Shown here: positions 14,807-22,895 of the stretch, in pieces
Layout: each line of letters starts with the position of its first letter
Position numbering within the stretch: the stretch's first letter is position 1
From: Phenylobacterium sp.
GTDB taxonomy: Bacteria; Pseudomonadota; Alphaproteobacteria; Caulobacterales; Caulobacteraceae
Direction of reading: 5' to 3'
Length of the DNA stretch: 64,000 nucleotides
Assembly (NCBI RefSeq): GCF_030681155.1
Contig: NZ_JAUXXE010000049.1
Location: forward strand, 43,757-107,756
The notes under the pieces: model-generated
Seen by the model: the letters and a program-made list of their open reading frames with translations, nothing else
Databases searched by the model: none
What the model was told of the DNA's origin: nothing
Made by a program: the position numbers and the translations under genes

Positions 14807-15838
14807 ATGTCAGAAGGTTCAAAACCGCGCCTCTTGAGGGCGCTCGCCGGTGAAACCCTGGATAGGCCGCCGGTCTGGTTCATGCGTCAGGCTGGGAGGT
14901 CGCTCCCCGAGTACCGTGAGCTTCGCACCCGGGCGCCGGACTTCATCGCGTTCTGCCACAATCCCGAGATGGCGGCCGAGGCCACGATGCAGCCGATGCG
15001 GCGGTTCCCGCTGGATGCAGCCATCGTGTTCGCCGACATCCTGCTGATCCCGCGTGCGCTCGGCCAGGAAGTCTGGTTCGAGGCCGGCGAGGGTCCCCGG
15101 CTTGGGGAACTGCCGTCGATTGAATCAATGGCCGACCAGATCGAAGCCTCGACTGGGCGGCTGTCGGCCATCGGTGAGACCCTTTCTCGGGTCCGGGCGG
15201 AGTTGGAACCTGATCGCGCCCTGATCGGCTTTGCTGGCGCTCCCTGGACCGTGGCGACCTATATGATCGAGGGCAGGGGGTCGGATCGCTCCGGCGCCCG
15301 GACCTACGCCTATCAGAACCCCGAAAAGCTCGATCGCTTGATCGAGGTGCTGGTGGAGTCGACCGCTCGCTATCTGGTGATGCAGGCGAAGTCCGGCGCC
15401 CAGGTGCTGAAGCTTTTCGAGAGCTGGGCTGAAGGCCTGGCCGAGGATGTCTTCGAGCGCATCGTCATCAAGCCGCATGCCGCGATCATCGAGAAGGTCC
15501 GGGCCGCTGGCGTTGACACCCCGTTCATCGGCTTCCCACGCGGAGCCGGCGCCCTGGTCGAGAACTATGCTGCGAAGGTGCCGGTCAATGCGGTGGCCTT
15601 GGACACCCAGGCCTCTGCGGCGCTCGGTCAGAAGATCCAGGCTGGTGGAAAGACCATCCAGGGGGCCCTCGACAACCTGTTGCTTCGCGCCGGCGGGCCG
15701 GCGCTGGACGCCAGGGTTGATGCCTTGATCGAGCAGTGGAACAGCGGTCCCTACATCTTCAATCTCGGCCACGGCGTCATGCCTGACACCCCGATCGAGC
15801 ATATCGAGCGCACCATCCGACGGGTGACCGGCAAGTGA
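14807..15838 (+). CDS. hemE: Uroporphyrinogen decarboxylase
   Basis: HemE removes four carboxyl groups from uroporphyrinogen III to give coproporphyrinogen III in haem synthesis. The 343-residue product carries PVWFMRQAGRSLPEYRELR (substrate-binding Arg), IVFADILLIPRALG (catalytic Asp region), LIGFAGAPWTVATYMIEG, FIGFPRGAG and the final FNLGHGVMPDTP. It begins 7 bases after a CtrA-like site. The TGA stop overlaps the GTG start of hemH (GTGA), so the pair is translationally coupled. Its position beside the origin matches Caulobacter. Confidence 0.97.
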   Translation: MSEGSKPRLLRALAGETLDRPPVWFMRQAGRSLPEYRELRTRAPDFIAFCHNPEMAAEATMQPMRRFPLDAAIVFADILLIPRALGQEVWFEAGEGPRLGELPSIESMADQIEASTGRLSAIGETLSRVRAELEPDRALIGFAGAPWTVATYMIEGRGSDRSGARTYAYQNPEKLDRLIEVLVESTARYLVMQAKSGAQVLKLFESWAEGLAEDVFERIVIKPHAAIIEKVRAAGVDTPFIGFPRGAGALVENYAAKVPVNAVALDTQASAALGQKIQAGGKTIQGALDNLLLRAGGPALDARVDALIEQWNSGPYIFNLGHGVMPDTPIEHIERTIRRVTGK

Positions 15839-16881
15839 GCAAGCTCGCCGTCGTTCTGTTTAACCTCGGCGGCCCTGACGGTCCCGACGCGGTGCGTCCG
15901 TTCCTCGAAAACCTGTTCAAGGATCCGGCGATCATCACCCTGCCGGCGATCGCCCGGATCCCGCTGGCCAAGTTCATCTCCTCGCGCCGCGCCGAGATGG
16001 CCAAGGCGAACTACGCGATCATGGGTGGCGGCTCACCGTTGCTGCCCGAGACGTTGAAGCAGGCCCGCGCCTTGGAAGCCTCACTCAACGAGGCCAATCC
16101 ATCCCAGGAAGCGCGGGTCTTTGTCGCGATGCGCTATTGGAAGCCCTTCGCGGCCGAGACAGCCAAGGAGGTTGCGGCCTTCGCACCCGACGAAATCGTC
16201 CTGCTGCCGCTTTATCCGCAGTTTTCGACCACCACGACGGCCTCTTCCTTGAAGGATTGGGCGCAGGCCTATCGGGGGCCTGGCCGTACCCGCACGGTCT
16301 GCTGCTATCCGACCGAGCCCGGCCTGACTGATGCTCACGCCAAGCTGATCCGAGAGACCTGGGAAGCCGCCGGTAGCCCAGCCAACGTGCGGCTGCTGTT
16401 TTCCGCCCACGGCCTGCCTGAAAAGGTGATCGAGGGCGGTGATCCCTACCAGGCCCAGATCCAGGCCACCGCTCAGGCTGTCGCCATGCGGTTGCCTGAA
16501 CTCGCCGATTGGAACGTCTGCTATCAGAGCCGGGTGGGGCGATTGAAGTGGATCGGTCCGTCAACGGACGATGAGATCCGCCGCGCCGCCGCTGAGGGCA
16601 AGGGCGTGTTGATTAGCCCGATCGCCTTTGTGTCCGAACATGTTGAGACCCTGGTCGAGCTCGATCACGAATATGCTGAGCTTGCTGGGCAGGTGGGTTG
16701 CGCGCCTTATCTTCGCGCCCCGACCCCCAGCACGGACCCGGCCTTTATCCGCGCCTTGACCCGGGCCACCACCCAAGCCCTGGCGCGCAATAGCGATGTG
16801 GCCCCACACGGCGCGTGGCGTTGCCCTGAAACCTATGGCAAATGCGCCTGTCGAAACGAGGCGAGGGGAGCCGCAGCGTGA
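15835..16881 (+). CDS. hemH: Ferrochelatase
   Basis: HemH inserts Fe2+ into protoporphyrin IX. The 348-residue product shows VVLFNLGGPDGPDAVRPFLENLF, MGGGSPLLPETLKQA, LLFSAHGLPEKVI (catalytic His), CYQSRVGRLKWIGPSTDD and PIAFVSEHVETLVELDHEY (catalytic Glu). The C-terminus adds CPETYGKCACR (Cys330, 337, 339), which fits a C-terminal Cys-ligated [2Fe-2S] cluster of the kind reported for Caulobacter ferrochelatase. GTG start at 15835 overlaps hemE; its own TGA overlaps the GTG of hemJ. Confidence 0.96.
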   Translation: MSKLAVVLFNLGGPDGPDAVRPFLENLFKDPAIITLPAIARIPLAKFISSRRAEMAKANYAIMGGGSPLLPETLKQARALEASLNEANPSQEARVFVAMRYWKPFAAETAKEVAAFAPDEIVLLPLYPQFSTTTTASSLKDWAQAYRGPGRTRTVCCYPTEPGLTDAHAKLIRETWEAAGSPANVRLLFSAHGLPEKVIEGGDPYQAQIQATAQAVAMRLPELADWNVCYQSRVGRLKWIGPSTDDEIRRAAAEGKGVLISPIAFVSEHVETLVELDHEYAELAGQVGCAPYLRAPTPSTDPAFIRALTRATTQALARNSDVAPHGAWRCPETYGKCACRNEARGAAA

Positions 16882-17336
16882 ACTACGATCTGCTCAGAGG
16901 CCTGCACATCATCGCGGTGATCGCCTGGATGTCGGGGATGATGTACCTGCCCCGCCTCTACGCCTACCACACCGAGACGGCCCCTCCCGGCAGCGAATTT
17001 GACGAGAAGTTCCTGGTCTGGGAACGCAAGCTGCTGAAAATAATCATCAATCCGTCGATGATCATCGTGTGGATCCTCGGGGTGAGCCTGGTGTTCTGGC
17101 ACGTCTATTCGGCGAAAGAGGGCTGGGGCTTCTTGGCGCAGCCGTGGATGATCGTGAAGTTGGCGGCGGTGCTGTTCATCTCTGGCTGGCACGGCTTTCT
17201 CGCCGGCTCGTACAAGAAGTTCCTGGCCGGGCAGCGCCCGAAGTCCGCGAAGTTCTGGCGCGCCACCAACGAACTGCCGTTCATCGCCGCGATCATCGCG
17301 GTGCTCGCCGTGACCCTTCAATTCGGTCAGCACTGA
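16878..17336 (+). CDS. hemJ: HemJ-type protoporphyrinogen IX oxidase
   Basis: HemJ oxidises protoporphyrinogen IX to protoporphyrin IX in the inner membrane and replaces HemG/HemY in most alphaproteobacteria. From GTG 16878 the 152-residue product has four hydrophobic helices. Conserved features are YDLLRGLHIIAVIAWMSGMMYLPRLYAYH in the first, WERKLLKIIINPSMIIVWILG, LAQPWMIVKLAAVLFISGWH and the C-terminal RATNELPFIAAIIAVLAVTL. A strong GAGGGGAG sits 9 bases upstream and the start overlaps the hemH stop. It completes a three-gene terminal haem operon. Confidence 0.95.
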   Translation: MNYDLLRGLHIIAVIAWMSGMMYLPRLYAYHTETAPPGSEFDEKFLVWERKLLKIIINPSMIIVWILGVSLVFWHVYSAKEGWGFLAQPWMIVKLAAVLFISGWHGFLAGSYKKFLAGQRPKSAKFWRATNELPFIAAIIAVLAVTLQFGQH

Positions 17337-17587
17337 GCCTATCTGTCGGCTAGGCCCCAGCACGATCTGGAGCGGCCACGCTTGACCGGAGCCCGCGCAT
17401 GTGGTTCCGGTCTCCCTACGTGTCGACGATTTTCGTAGATACGCCCCGCCTTTTTCCGTGCGCCGCGCGCTTAACCAGCAGCTGCGGCCCGGCCCTCGAA
17501 ACAAATCCGGCGTCTCAAAACGCCTCCAACGATTCTCTCCGCGCCCGAGAACCGCTCGGCCGACGGAGCCTATCTCAGAGTAATTTC

Positions 17588-19015
17588 ATGACTGAAGACA
17601 CCCCCACCGACGTCCCCGCCGAAGATGCGGCCGTCGAAGCCGCCGAAACCCAGGAAGTCGTCCTGGAGACCGCCCAGCTCGACGCCGGCGCCGAGGCTGA
17701 CGAAGACGACGAACCCTCCGAGGTCGCCGCGGCCATCGCCGCCATGGGCCTGACCCGGATGTCGCTCCAGGAGTTGAAGGACAAGTCGCCCGCCGACCTG
17801 CTCTCCTTCGCCGAGACGCTGGAGATCGAGAACGCCAACTCCATGCGCAAGCAGGATATGATGTTCGCGATCCTCAAGGCTCTGGCCGAGGAAGGCATCG
17901 CCATCTCCGGTTCCGGCACCCTGGAAGTGGTCCAGGACGGCTTCGGCTATCTTCGCAGCCCGGAAGCCAACTACCTGTCCGGCCCCGATGACATCTATGT
18001 CAGCCCCTCGCAGATTCGTAAGTTCGGCCTGCGCACCGGCGACACCGTCGACGGCGCCATCCGCGCCCCGCGCGAAGGCGAGCGCTATTTCGCCCTGGTC
18101 AGCGTCGAGCAGATCAACTTCGAGAACCCTGAGAACGTCCGCCACAAGGTCCTGTTCGACAACCTGACCCCGCTCTATCCGGACGAGCGGCTGAAGATGG
18201 AAATCGACGATCCGACCCTGAAGGACCGCACCGGCCGGGTCATCGACATCGTCGCTCCACTCGGCAAGGGCCAACGTTGCCTGATCACCGCCCCGCCGCG
18301 GGTTGGTAAGACGGTGATGTTGCAGAACATCGCCAAGTCGATCGAGACCAATCACCCCGAGTGCTATCTGATCGTCCTGCTGATTGATGAACGCCCCGAA
18401 GAAGTGACCGACATGCGCCGCACCGTCCGCGGTGAAGTCGTGTCCTCCACCTTCGACGAGCCCGCCACTCGCCACGTGCAGGTCGCCGAGATGGTCATCG
18501 AGAAGGCCAAGCGCCTGGTCGAGCACAAGCGCGACGTGGTCATCCTGCTGGACTCGGTGACCCGTCTGGGCCGCGCCTACAACACTGTCGTGCCGTCCTC
18601 GGGCAAGGTGCTGACCGGCGGTGTCGACGCCAACGCCCTGCAGCGCCCGAAGCGCTTCTTCGGTGCGGCGCGGAACATCGAGGAGGGCGGCTCGCTCACC
18701 ATCATCGCCACCGCCCTGATCGACACCGGCAGCCGGATGGACGAAGTCATCTTCGAAGAGTTCAAGGGTACGGGTAACTCGGAAATCATTCTGGACCGCA
18801 AGGTCGCCGACAAGCGGATCTACCCCGCCGTCGACGTCATCAAGTCGGGCACCCGGAAGGAAGACCTCATCACCCCGAAGGAACACCTGCAGAAGTCCTT
18901 CATCCTGCGCCGCATCATCACCCCGATGGGCGCCCAGGACGCGATCGAGTTCCTGCTCGACAAGCTGCGGTCGTCCAAGAACAACGACGACTTCTTCCAG
19001 TCGATGAATACCTAG
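17588..19015 (+). CDS. rho: Transcription termination factor Rho
   Basis: Rho is a hexameric RNA-dependent ATPase that terminates untranslated transcripts. The 475-residue product starts at ATG 17588 with a very acidic 50-residue extension ([29 protein letters not shown]). The Rho N domain ([19 protein letters not shown]), the RNA-binding OSB domain ([22 protein letters not shown]), Walker [14 protein letters not shown], Walker [17 protein letters not shown] and the Q/R loops follow. The upstream 250 bp without a gene may form a long leader; Rho commonly autoregulates there. A hairpin follows the stop. Confidence 0.97.
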   Translation: MTEDTPTDVPAEDAAVEAAETQEVVLETAQLDAGAEADEDDEPSEVAAAIAAMGLTRMSLQELKDKSPADLLSFAETLEIENANSMRKQDMMFAILKALAEEGIAISGSGTLEVVQDGFGYLRSPEANYLSGPDDIYVSPSQIRKFGLRTGDTVDGAIRAPREGERYFALVSVEQINFENPENVRHKVLFDNLTPLYPDERLKMEIDDPTLKDRTGRVIDIVAPLGKGQRCLITAPPRVGKTVMLQNIAKSIETNHPECYLIVLLIDERPEEVTDMRRTVRGEVVSSTFDEPATRHVQVAEMVIEKAKRLVEHKRDVVILLDSVTRLGRAYNTVVPSSGKVLTGGVDANALQRPKRFFGAARNIEEGGSLTIIATALIDTGSRMDEVIFEEFKGTGNSEIILDRKVADKRIYPAVDVIKSGTRKEDLITPKEHLQKSFILRRIITPMGAQDAIEFLLDKLRSSKNNDDFFQSMNT

Positions 19016-19039
19016 GGCCTCCAGCCTTAGCGGACACAA

Positions 19040-19070
19040 AAAGGGGGCTCGCGGCGACGCGGGCCCCTTT
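19040..19070 (+). terminator. Hairpin terminator after rho
   Basis: A stem of 13 bp (AAAGGGG/CCCCTTT plus CTCGCG/CGCGGG with a G-T pair), with one bulged G and a GCGA tetraloop, starts 24 bases after the rho stop. The tail (GCTTTGGG) is only weakly T-rich. Confidence 0.7.
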
Positions 19071-19099
19071 GCTTTGGGTCAAGGTGTTGATTTTAGATA

Positions 19100-19115
19100 C
19101 GTTTCACGTGGAACG
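19100..19115. promoter_or_regulatory. Degenerate parS-like site (13/16)
   Basis: CGTTTCACGTGGAACG matches TGTTTCACGTGAAACA at 13 of 16 positions with the CACGTG core intact. It lies in the rho downstream intergenic space, about 3.7 kb left of the nearest perfect parS. Confidence 0.5.
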
Positions 19116-19123
19116 CGGCCTAG

Positions 19124-19239
19124 CTCCTCTCCCCGTTGGGGAGAGGTTAGGTGAGGGATCAGCGTTCCCCCTTTGATGCGGTGAGTCGGCAGAGCGGCTA
19201 CGCCGCCACCTCACCCATCCTCTCCCGAGGGAGAGGGGA
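19124..19239. repeat. REP-like palindrome pair, CTCTCCC family
   Basis: CTCTCCCCgttGGGGAGAG followed by GTTAGGTGAGGG is answered about 60 bases on by an inverted partial copy (CCTCACCC...CTCTCCCgagGGAGAGGGG). The same words recur at 22.62-22.74 kb and 39.67 kb. The unit separates rho from the convergent oxidoreductase gene and contains no ORF with coding character. Confidence 0.65.
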
Positions 19240-19240
19240 A

Positions 19241-20215
19241 TTACGGAATCAGCAAACTCGCCCCGACCGTTTCGCGGCCTTCCAGCGCCTCATGCGCCCT
19301 ACGGGTCTCGGCAAGCGGGAAGGTCTGGCCGATGTCGATCTTCACGGCCCCGGACTTGATCACCTCGAACAAGGCCGCGGCGCTTTCATCCAACTCGGCG
19401 GTCGTGGCCTGATAGTCGCCCATGGTCGGACGGGTGAAGAACAGCGACCCGGCCATCTGGAGTCTCGAAGGTGCAAACGGCGGCACGGGGCCGGAGGCGT
19501 TGCCAAAACTGACGAACAGTCCGCGCCGCGCCAGGCTGCCCAGCGTACCCTCGAAGGTCGCCGCGCCGACCGAGTCGTAGGCGACCGGCACACCCTTGCC
19601 GCCCGTGATCTTCCGCACCTCGGCGGCGACGTCCTCATCGCGATAGAGGATGACGTGGTCGGCCCCCAGGCTCCTGGCGCGCGCCGCCTTATCCTCGGAC
19701 CCGGCCGTCGCGATCACCTTGGCGCCCAGATGCTTGGCCCATTGGACCAGGATCGAGCCCACCCCACCGGCGGCGGCGTGGACCAGGATCGTCTCGCCGG
19801 CCTTCACCGGATAGCAGCGGCGCAACAGGAACTCGGCGGTCATGCCTTTCAGCATGGCGGCCGCGCCGGTCGCCGCATCAACGCCGTCCGGCAGGCGGAC
19901 CGCCCGCTCAGCGACGACCGTGTGGAGCTCGGCATAGGCGCCCAACGGCCCCGAGGCGTAGGCGATCAGGTCGCCAATCTTGAACCGGGTCACGCCGTCC
20001 CCGACTGCCTCGACAATGCCCGCGCCTTCCATGCCGAGCCGCGACGGCAGCTTCACCGGATAGAGGCCCGAGCGATGATAGGTGTCGATGAAGTTGATCC
20101 CGATGGCCTGCTGGCGAACCAGCACCTGGCCGGGCCCCGCGACGGGGGCGGGGATGTCGACGACCTCGAGGACCTCAGGCCCTCCGGTCGTTGTGAATTG
20201 AACTGCTTTCATCAA
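19241..20215 (-). CDS. Quinone oxidoreductase (zinc-type ADH-like, NADPH:quinone reductase)
   Basis: The 324-residue product is a medium-chain dehydrogenase/reductase of the QOR branch. It has an N-terminal GroES-like domain (VLVRQQAIGINFIDTYHRSGLYPVKLPSRLGMEGAGIVEAVG) without the catalytic zinc ligands, then a Rossmann domain with ILVHAAAGGVGSILVQWAKHLGAKVIATAG and GADHVILYRDEDVAAEVRKITGGKGV. Such enzymes reduce quinones or enones with NADPH. It overlaps the dienelactone hydrolase-like gene by 4 bases, so these two are co-transcribed; their joint substrate is unknown. Confidence 0.9.
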   Translation of the reverse strand: MMKAVQFTTTGGPEVLEVVDIPAPVAGPGQVLVRQQAIGINFIDTYHRSGLYPVKLPSRLGMEGAGIVEAVGDGVTRFKIGDLIAYASGPLGAYAELHTVVAERAVRLPDGVDAATGAAAMLKGMTAEFLLRRCYPVKAGETILVHAAAGGVGSILVQWAKHLGAKVIATAGSEDKAARARSLGADHVILYRDEDVAAEVRKITGGKGVPVAYDSVGAATFEGTLGSLARRGLFVSFGNASGPVPPFAPSRLQMAGSLFFTRPTMGDYQATTAELDESAAALFEVIKSGAVKIDIGQTFPLAETRRAHEALEGRETVGASLLIP

Positions 20216-20922
20216 GCCTCCAGGTGCTGTTGGAAGAAGGCCAGGGTCCGGCCGCCGGCCAGCTTGGCGTCAGCCTCATCATAGTGCTCGCCGCCCTTGC
20301 GCGCGAAGGCGTGGTCGCGGCCGGGATAGGTGTGGATTTCGATCTGCGGATGGTTCTTCAGGGTGGCCAGGATAAGCGCCTGGGCCTCCTTCGGCACGAA
20401 CTGGTCTTCCTCAGCGATGTGCATCAGCAGCGGGTGCGCCTGCTTCTCGCTCTCGATCAGGTTCTTCTCGATGCCGACGCCGTAATAGGCGACGCTGGCG
20501 TCGCTGTCGGTGCGGGTCGCGGTCAGGAAGGCGAGAAGCCCGCCCAGGCAGAACCCGACGGCTCCAACCTTGCCGTTCACCTCGCCCATGGCTCGGACTT
20601 GGTCGATGGTCGCGGCGATGTCCTTGACCCCCGCCTCGACGTCGAAGGCGTTGTAGAGCTCGAACGCCTTCTTCCACTCGGCCTCGGATTGGTCGGTGAT
20701 GTCGATGCCCGGCTCGATCCGCCAGAACAGGTCGGGACAGACCGCCAGGAAGCCGGCGGCGGCCAACTCGTCGCAGGTATCGCGCATCACCGCGTTGACC
20801 CCGAAGATTTCCTGAATGACCACTACAGCGGGGGTCTGGCTTCGGCCGGGGACTTTTTCGGGTCGCGCGACATAGGCGGCGAATTGGCCGTCTTCGGTCT
20901 TGATGGTGATCGTCTCGCCCAT
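20212..20922 (-). CDS. Dienelactone hydrolase family protein
   Basis: The 236-residue alpha/beta hydrolase shows PAVVVIQEIFGVNAVMRDTCDELAAAGFLAVCPDLF (oxyanion-hole region), the nucleophile elbow VGAVGFCLGGLLAF (Cys in GxCxGG, as in dienelactone hydrolase), and a C-terminal DHAFARKGGEHY with the catalytic His; Asp is expected in AEEDQFVP. ATG 20922 (MGETITIK) is preferred over 20940 because GGAGA lies just upstream. It is the first gene of a two-gene unit with the QOR-like reductase. Confidence 0.88.
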   Translation of the reverse strand: MGETITIKTEDGQFAAYVARPEKVPGRSQTPAVVVIQEIFGVNAVMRDTCDELAAAGFLAVCPDLFWRIEPGIDITDQSEAEWKKAFELYNAFDVEAGVKDIAATIDQVRAMGEVNGKVGAVGFCLGGLLAFLTATRTDSDASVAYYGVGIEKNLIESEKQAHPLLMHIAEEDQFVPKEAQALILATLKNHPQIEIHTYPGRDHAFARKGGEHYDEADAKLAGGRTLAFFQQHLEA

Positions 20923-21033
20923 TGGCGTCTCCCGTTTCACTAAAAAAGGCCTTCACGCGGCTACTAGCTTGTGGGGCCCGGCTGCGCTCATAACAATGTG
21001 GTCAGAGCCGATGTGGCGCTTGGAGGTAATCAG

Positions 21034-21285
21034 ATGAAGATGACGATCGAAATCGACTGCTCGCCCCAGGAAGCCCGTTCGTTTCTCGGTCTGCCAGACG
21101 TTAGCGCTCTTAACGACAAGCTGGTCGAAGAGATGCAGAAACGCATGACCGCAAATATGGCGATGGTCTCGCCTGACGAGTTGATGAAGAACTGGGCGGC
21201 GTTCGGGGCGGGGGCGCAGGAGCAGTTCCGCAACCTGATGTCCGCCGCCGTTGATGCTGGCATGGGCGCAAACCGCAACAAATGA
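21034..21285 (+). CDS. DUF6489 family protein
   Basis: The 83-residue acidic protein reads [20 protein letters not shown], then [20 protein letters not shown] and ends [13 protein letters not shown]; it matches a small alphaproteobacterial family of unknown function often found directly upstream of mnmE. ATG 21034 follows a good TTGGAGG at a 7-base spacing. Its TGA overlaps the mnmE ATG (ATGA), implying translational coupling. The [17 protein letters not shown] segment is probably an amphipathic helix. Function not assigned. Confidence 0.8.
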   Translation: MKMTIEIDCSPQEARSFLGLPDVSALNDKLVEEMQKRMTANMAMVSPDELMKNWAAFGAGAQEQFRNLMSAAVDAGMGANRNK

Positions 21286-22616
21286 CCGATACTATCTTCG
21301 CGCCGGCCACCGCCCCCGGGCGTTCGGCGGTCGCCGTCGTGCGCCTGTCCGGGCCGGCGACGGGGAGAGCGGTCGCCGCCCTGGCCGGTCGTTTGCCGCG
21401 GCCACGTCTGGCAACCTTGCGAACCCTGCGGGGTCAGGACGGCGCGGCGATCGACCAGGCCCTGATCCTGTGGTTCACCGGACCCAAGAGCTACACCGGC
21501 GAGGACTGCGCTGAGCTCCACCTTCACGGTGGCCCGGCGGTCGTCGCCGGCGTGCTTGAGGCGCTATCGGCGCTCGGACTTCGCTTGGCCGATCCGGGCG
21601 AGTTCACGCGGCGGGCGTTTGAAAACGGCAAGCTGGATCTGGCTCAGGCCGAAGGCGTGGCCGACCTCATAGAGGCCGAAACCGAGGCTCAACGCCGCCA
21701 GGCGCTCGATCAGCTTGGTGGCGCGCTGGGGCACGCCCAGAGCCGCTGGCGTGACGCCCTGATCGAAGCCTTGGCGATGTTCGAGGCCGCAGTGGACTTC
21801 GCCGACGAAGAGGTGCCCGCAGACGTGGCGGCCCGCGCTCGGCCGGTGTTGACCGACCTGATCGCCGACATCGAGCATGCCCTAGTCCACGTGAAACGCG
21901 GCGAGCAGGTGCGTGAAGGCTTCCGCATCGCCCTGATCGGCGCGCCCAACGCCGGCAAGAGCACGATCCTGAACGCACTGGCCGGTCGTGAGGCGGCGAT
22001 CGTCACTGCCACGCCTGGGACCACGCGTGATATCATCGAAGTGCCGATGCGCTTCAGTGGCTACAAAGCCTTGCTCGCCGACACCGCCGGACTGCGCGAA
22101 ACCCACGACGAGATCGAAGCCGAGGGTGTTCGCCGCGCGCGGGCTTGGGCCGGGGAAGCCGACCTTCGGATCTGGGTGGTGGACGGCGCCAGCGACGCAG
22201 CTGCGACGGCGCCAGAACTTCATCCGCACGACCTCTGCGTGATCAACAAGGCCGACCTGCCGCCGGGCGCCGAAACCGGCCACGCCGTCGTCGAGGCGCG
22301 CGCGTTTGGCGTCGAGGCCCTTAGGCTGAGCGCCAAGTCCCCCGGCGATATCGCCGCCCTCGAACATGCCCTGGAGACGCGGGTTGTGGCCGCTCTAGCC
22401 GGGGCCGAGCTGCCAACCGCCACCAGGCTGCGTCACCGCGAACTGCTGGCTGAGGCCCTGGAGCGCCTGCAGCGGGCCCTGGTTCTGGAAGACGATCTCG
22501 AACTGGCCGCCGAAGACGTCCGCCTCGCGGGCCGCGCGCTCGACCGCATCACCGGCCGCATCGACCCCGAAGACGTACTCGACCGCGTGTTCTCCAGCTT
22601 CTGCATCGGCAAGTAG
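21282..22616 (+). CDS. mnmE: tRNA modification GTPase MnmE (TrmE)
   Basis: MnmE with MnmG installs the cmnm5 group on wobble uridines of certain tRNAs. The 444-residue product has the formyl-THF-binding N-domain ([39 protein letters not shown]), a helical domain, and the inserted G domain ([34 protein letters not shown]). It ends with the invariant FCIGK, whose Cys is catalytically important. It is coupled to the DUF6489 gene and followed by mnmG about 280 bp away. A weak parS-like CACGTGAAAC lies inside the gene. Confidence 0.97.
   Translation: MTDTIFAPATAPGRSAVAVVRLSGPATGRAVAALAGRLPRPRLATLRTLRGQDGAAIDQALILWFTGPKSYTGEDCAELHLHGGPAVVAGVLEALSALGLRLADPGEFTRRAFENGKLDLAQAEGVADLIEAETEAQRRQALDQLGGALGHAQSRWRDALIEALAMFEAAVDFADEEVPADVAARARPVLTDLIADIEHALVHVKRGEQVREGFRIALIGAPNAGKSTILNALAGREAAIVTATPGTTRDIIEVPMRFSGYKALLADTAGLRETHDEIEAEGVRRARAWAGEADLRIWVVDGASDAAATAPELHPHDLCVINKADLPPGAETGHAVVEARAFGVEALRLSAKSPGDIAALEHALETRVVAALAGAELPTATRLRHRELLAEALERLQRALVLEDDLELAAEDVRLAGRALDRITGRIDPEDVLDRVFSSFCIGK
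21883..21898. promoter_or_regulatory. Degenerate parS-like site inside mnmE (12/16)
   Basis: TAGTCCACGTGAAACG keeps the CACGTGAAAC right half of parS but the left half is poor. It is possibly a weak ParB site, but CACGTG words can occur by chance in GC-rich coding DNA. Confidence 0.3.
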
Positions 22617-22620
22617 GCCC

Positions 22621-22740
22621 ATAAGCCCTCTCCCTCGGGAGGAGTTTGGGTGAGGGGGCCGCGCAGCGGCGTTCCGGCTTGCCGGGTTTTGTCGGTGGGG
22701 AGCAAGACCCTCACCTAACCTCTCCCAGTGGGAGAGGGGT
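22621..22740. repeat. REP-like palindromes, CTCTCCC family, between mnmE and mnmG
   Basis: CCCTCTCCCTCGGGAGGAG with TTTGGGTGAGGG is followed by an inverted partner ACCCTCACCTAACC with CTCTCCCagtGGGAGAG. The words are shared with the copies at 19.12 and 39.67 kb. The remaining 279-bp gap holds the perfect parS site. Confidence 0.65.
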
Positions 22741-22786
22741 GGCTGGCGCTACGCAACGCTCGTCCAACCTCCGAACCAAGCGGCCG

Positions 22787-22802
22787 TGTTTCACGTGAAA
22801 CA
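22787..22802. promoter_or_regulatory. parS: Perfect parS centromere site
   Basis: TGTTTCACGTGAAACA is identical to the 16-bp parS consensus bound by chromosomal ParB, and the palindrome extends by one base on each side (G...C). It is intergenic, about 8.2 kb from the predicted origin and 3.4 kb upstream of parB. Confidence 0.92.
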
Positions 22803-22823
22803 CCAACGTGCGACCCGCGGCCG

Positions 22824-22839
22824 AATCCCACGTGAAACC
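22824..22839. promoter_or_regulatory. Degenerate parS-like half-site (11/16)
   Basis: AATCCCACGTGAAACC has a conserved CACGTGAAAC right half, 21 bases beyond the perfect parS. It is close enough to be filled by ParB spreading or nucleation, but a weak match. Confidence 0.35.
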
Positions 22840-22895
22840 CAGGCCGTCTTGCCCTATAGCTTCAGACCGCCCCCGCCTCGCCGGGGGCGTCTTTC

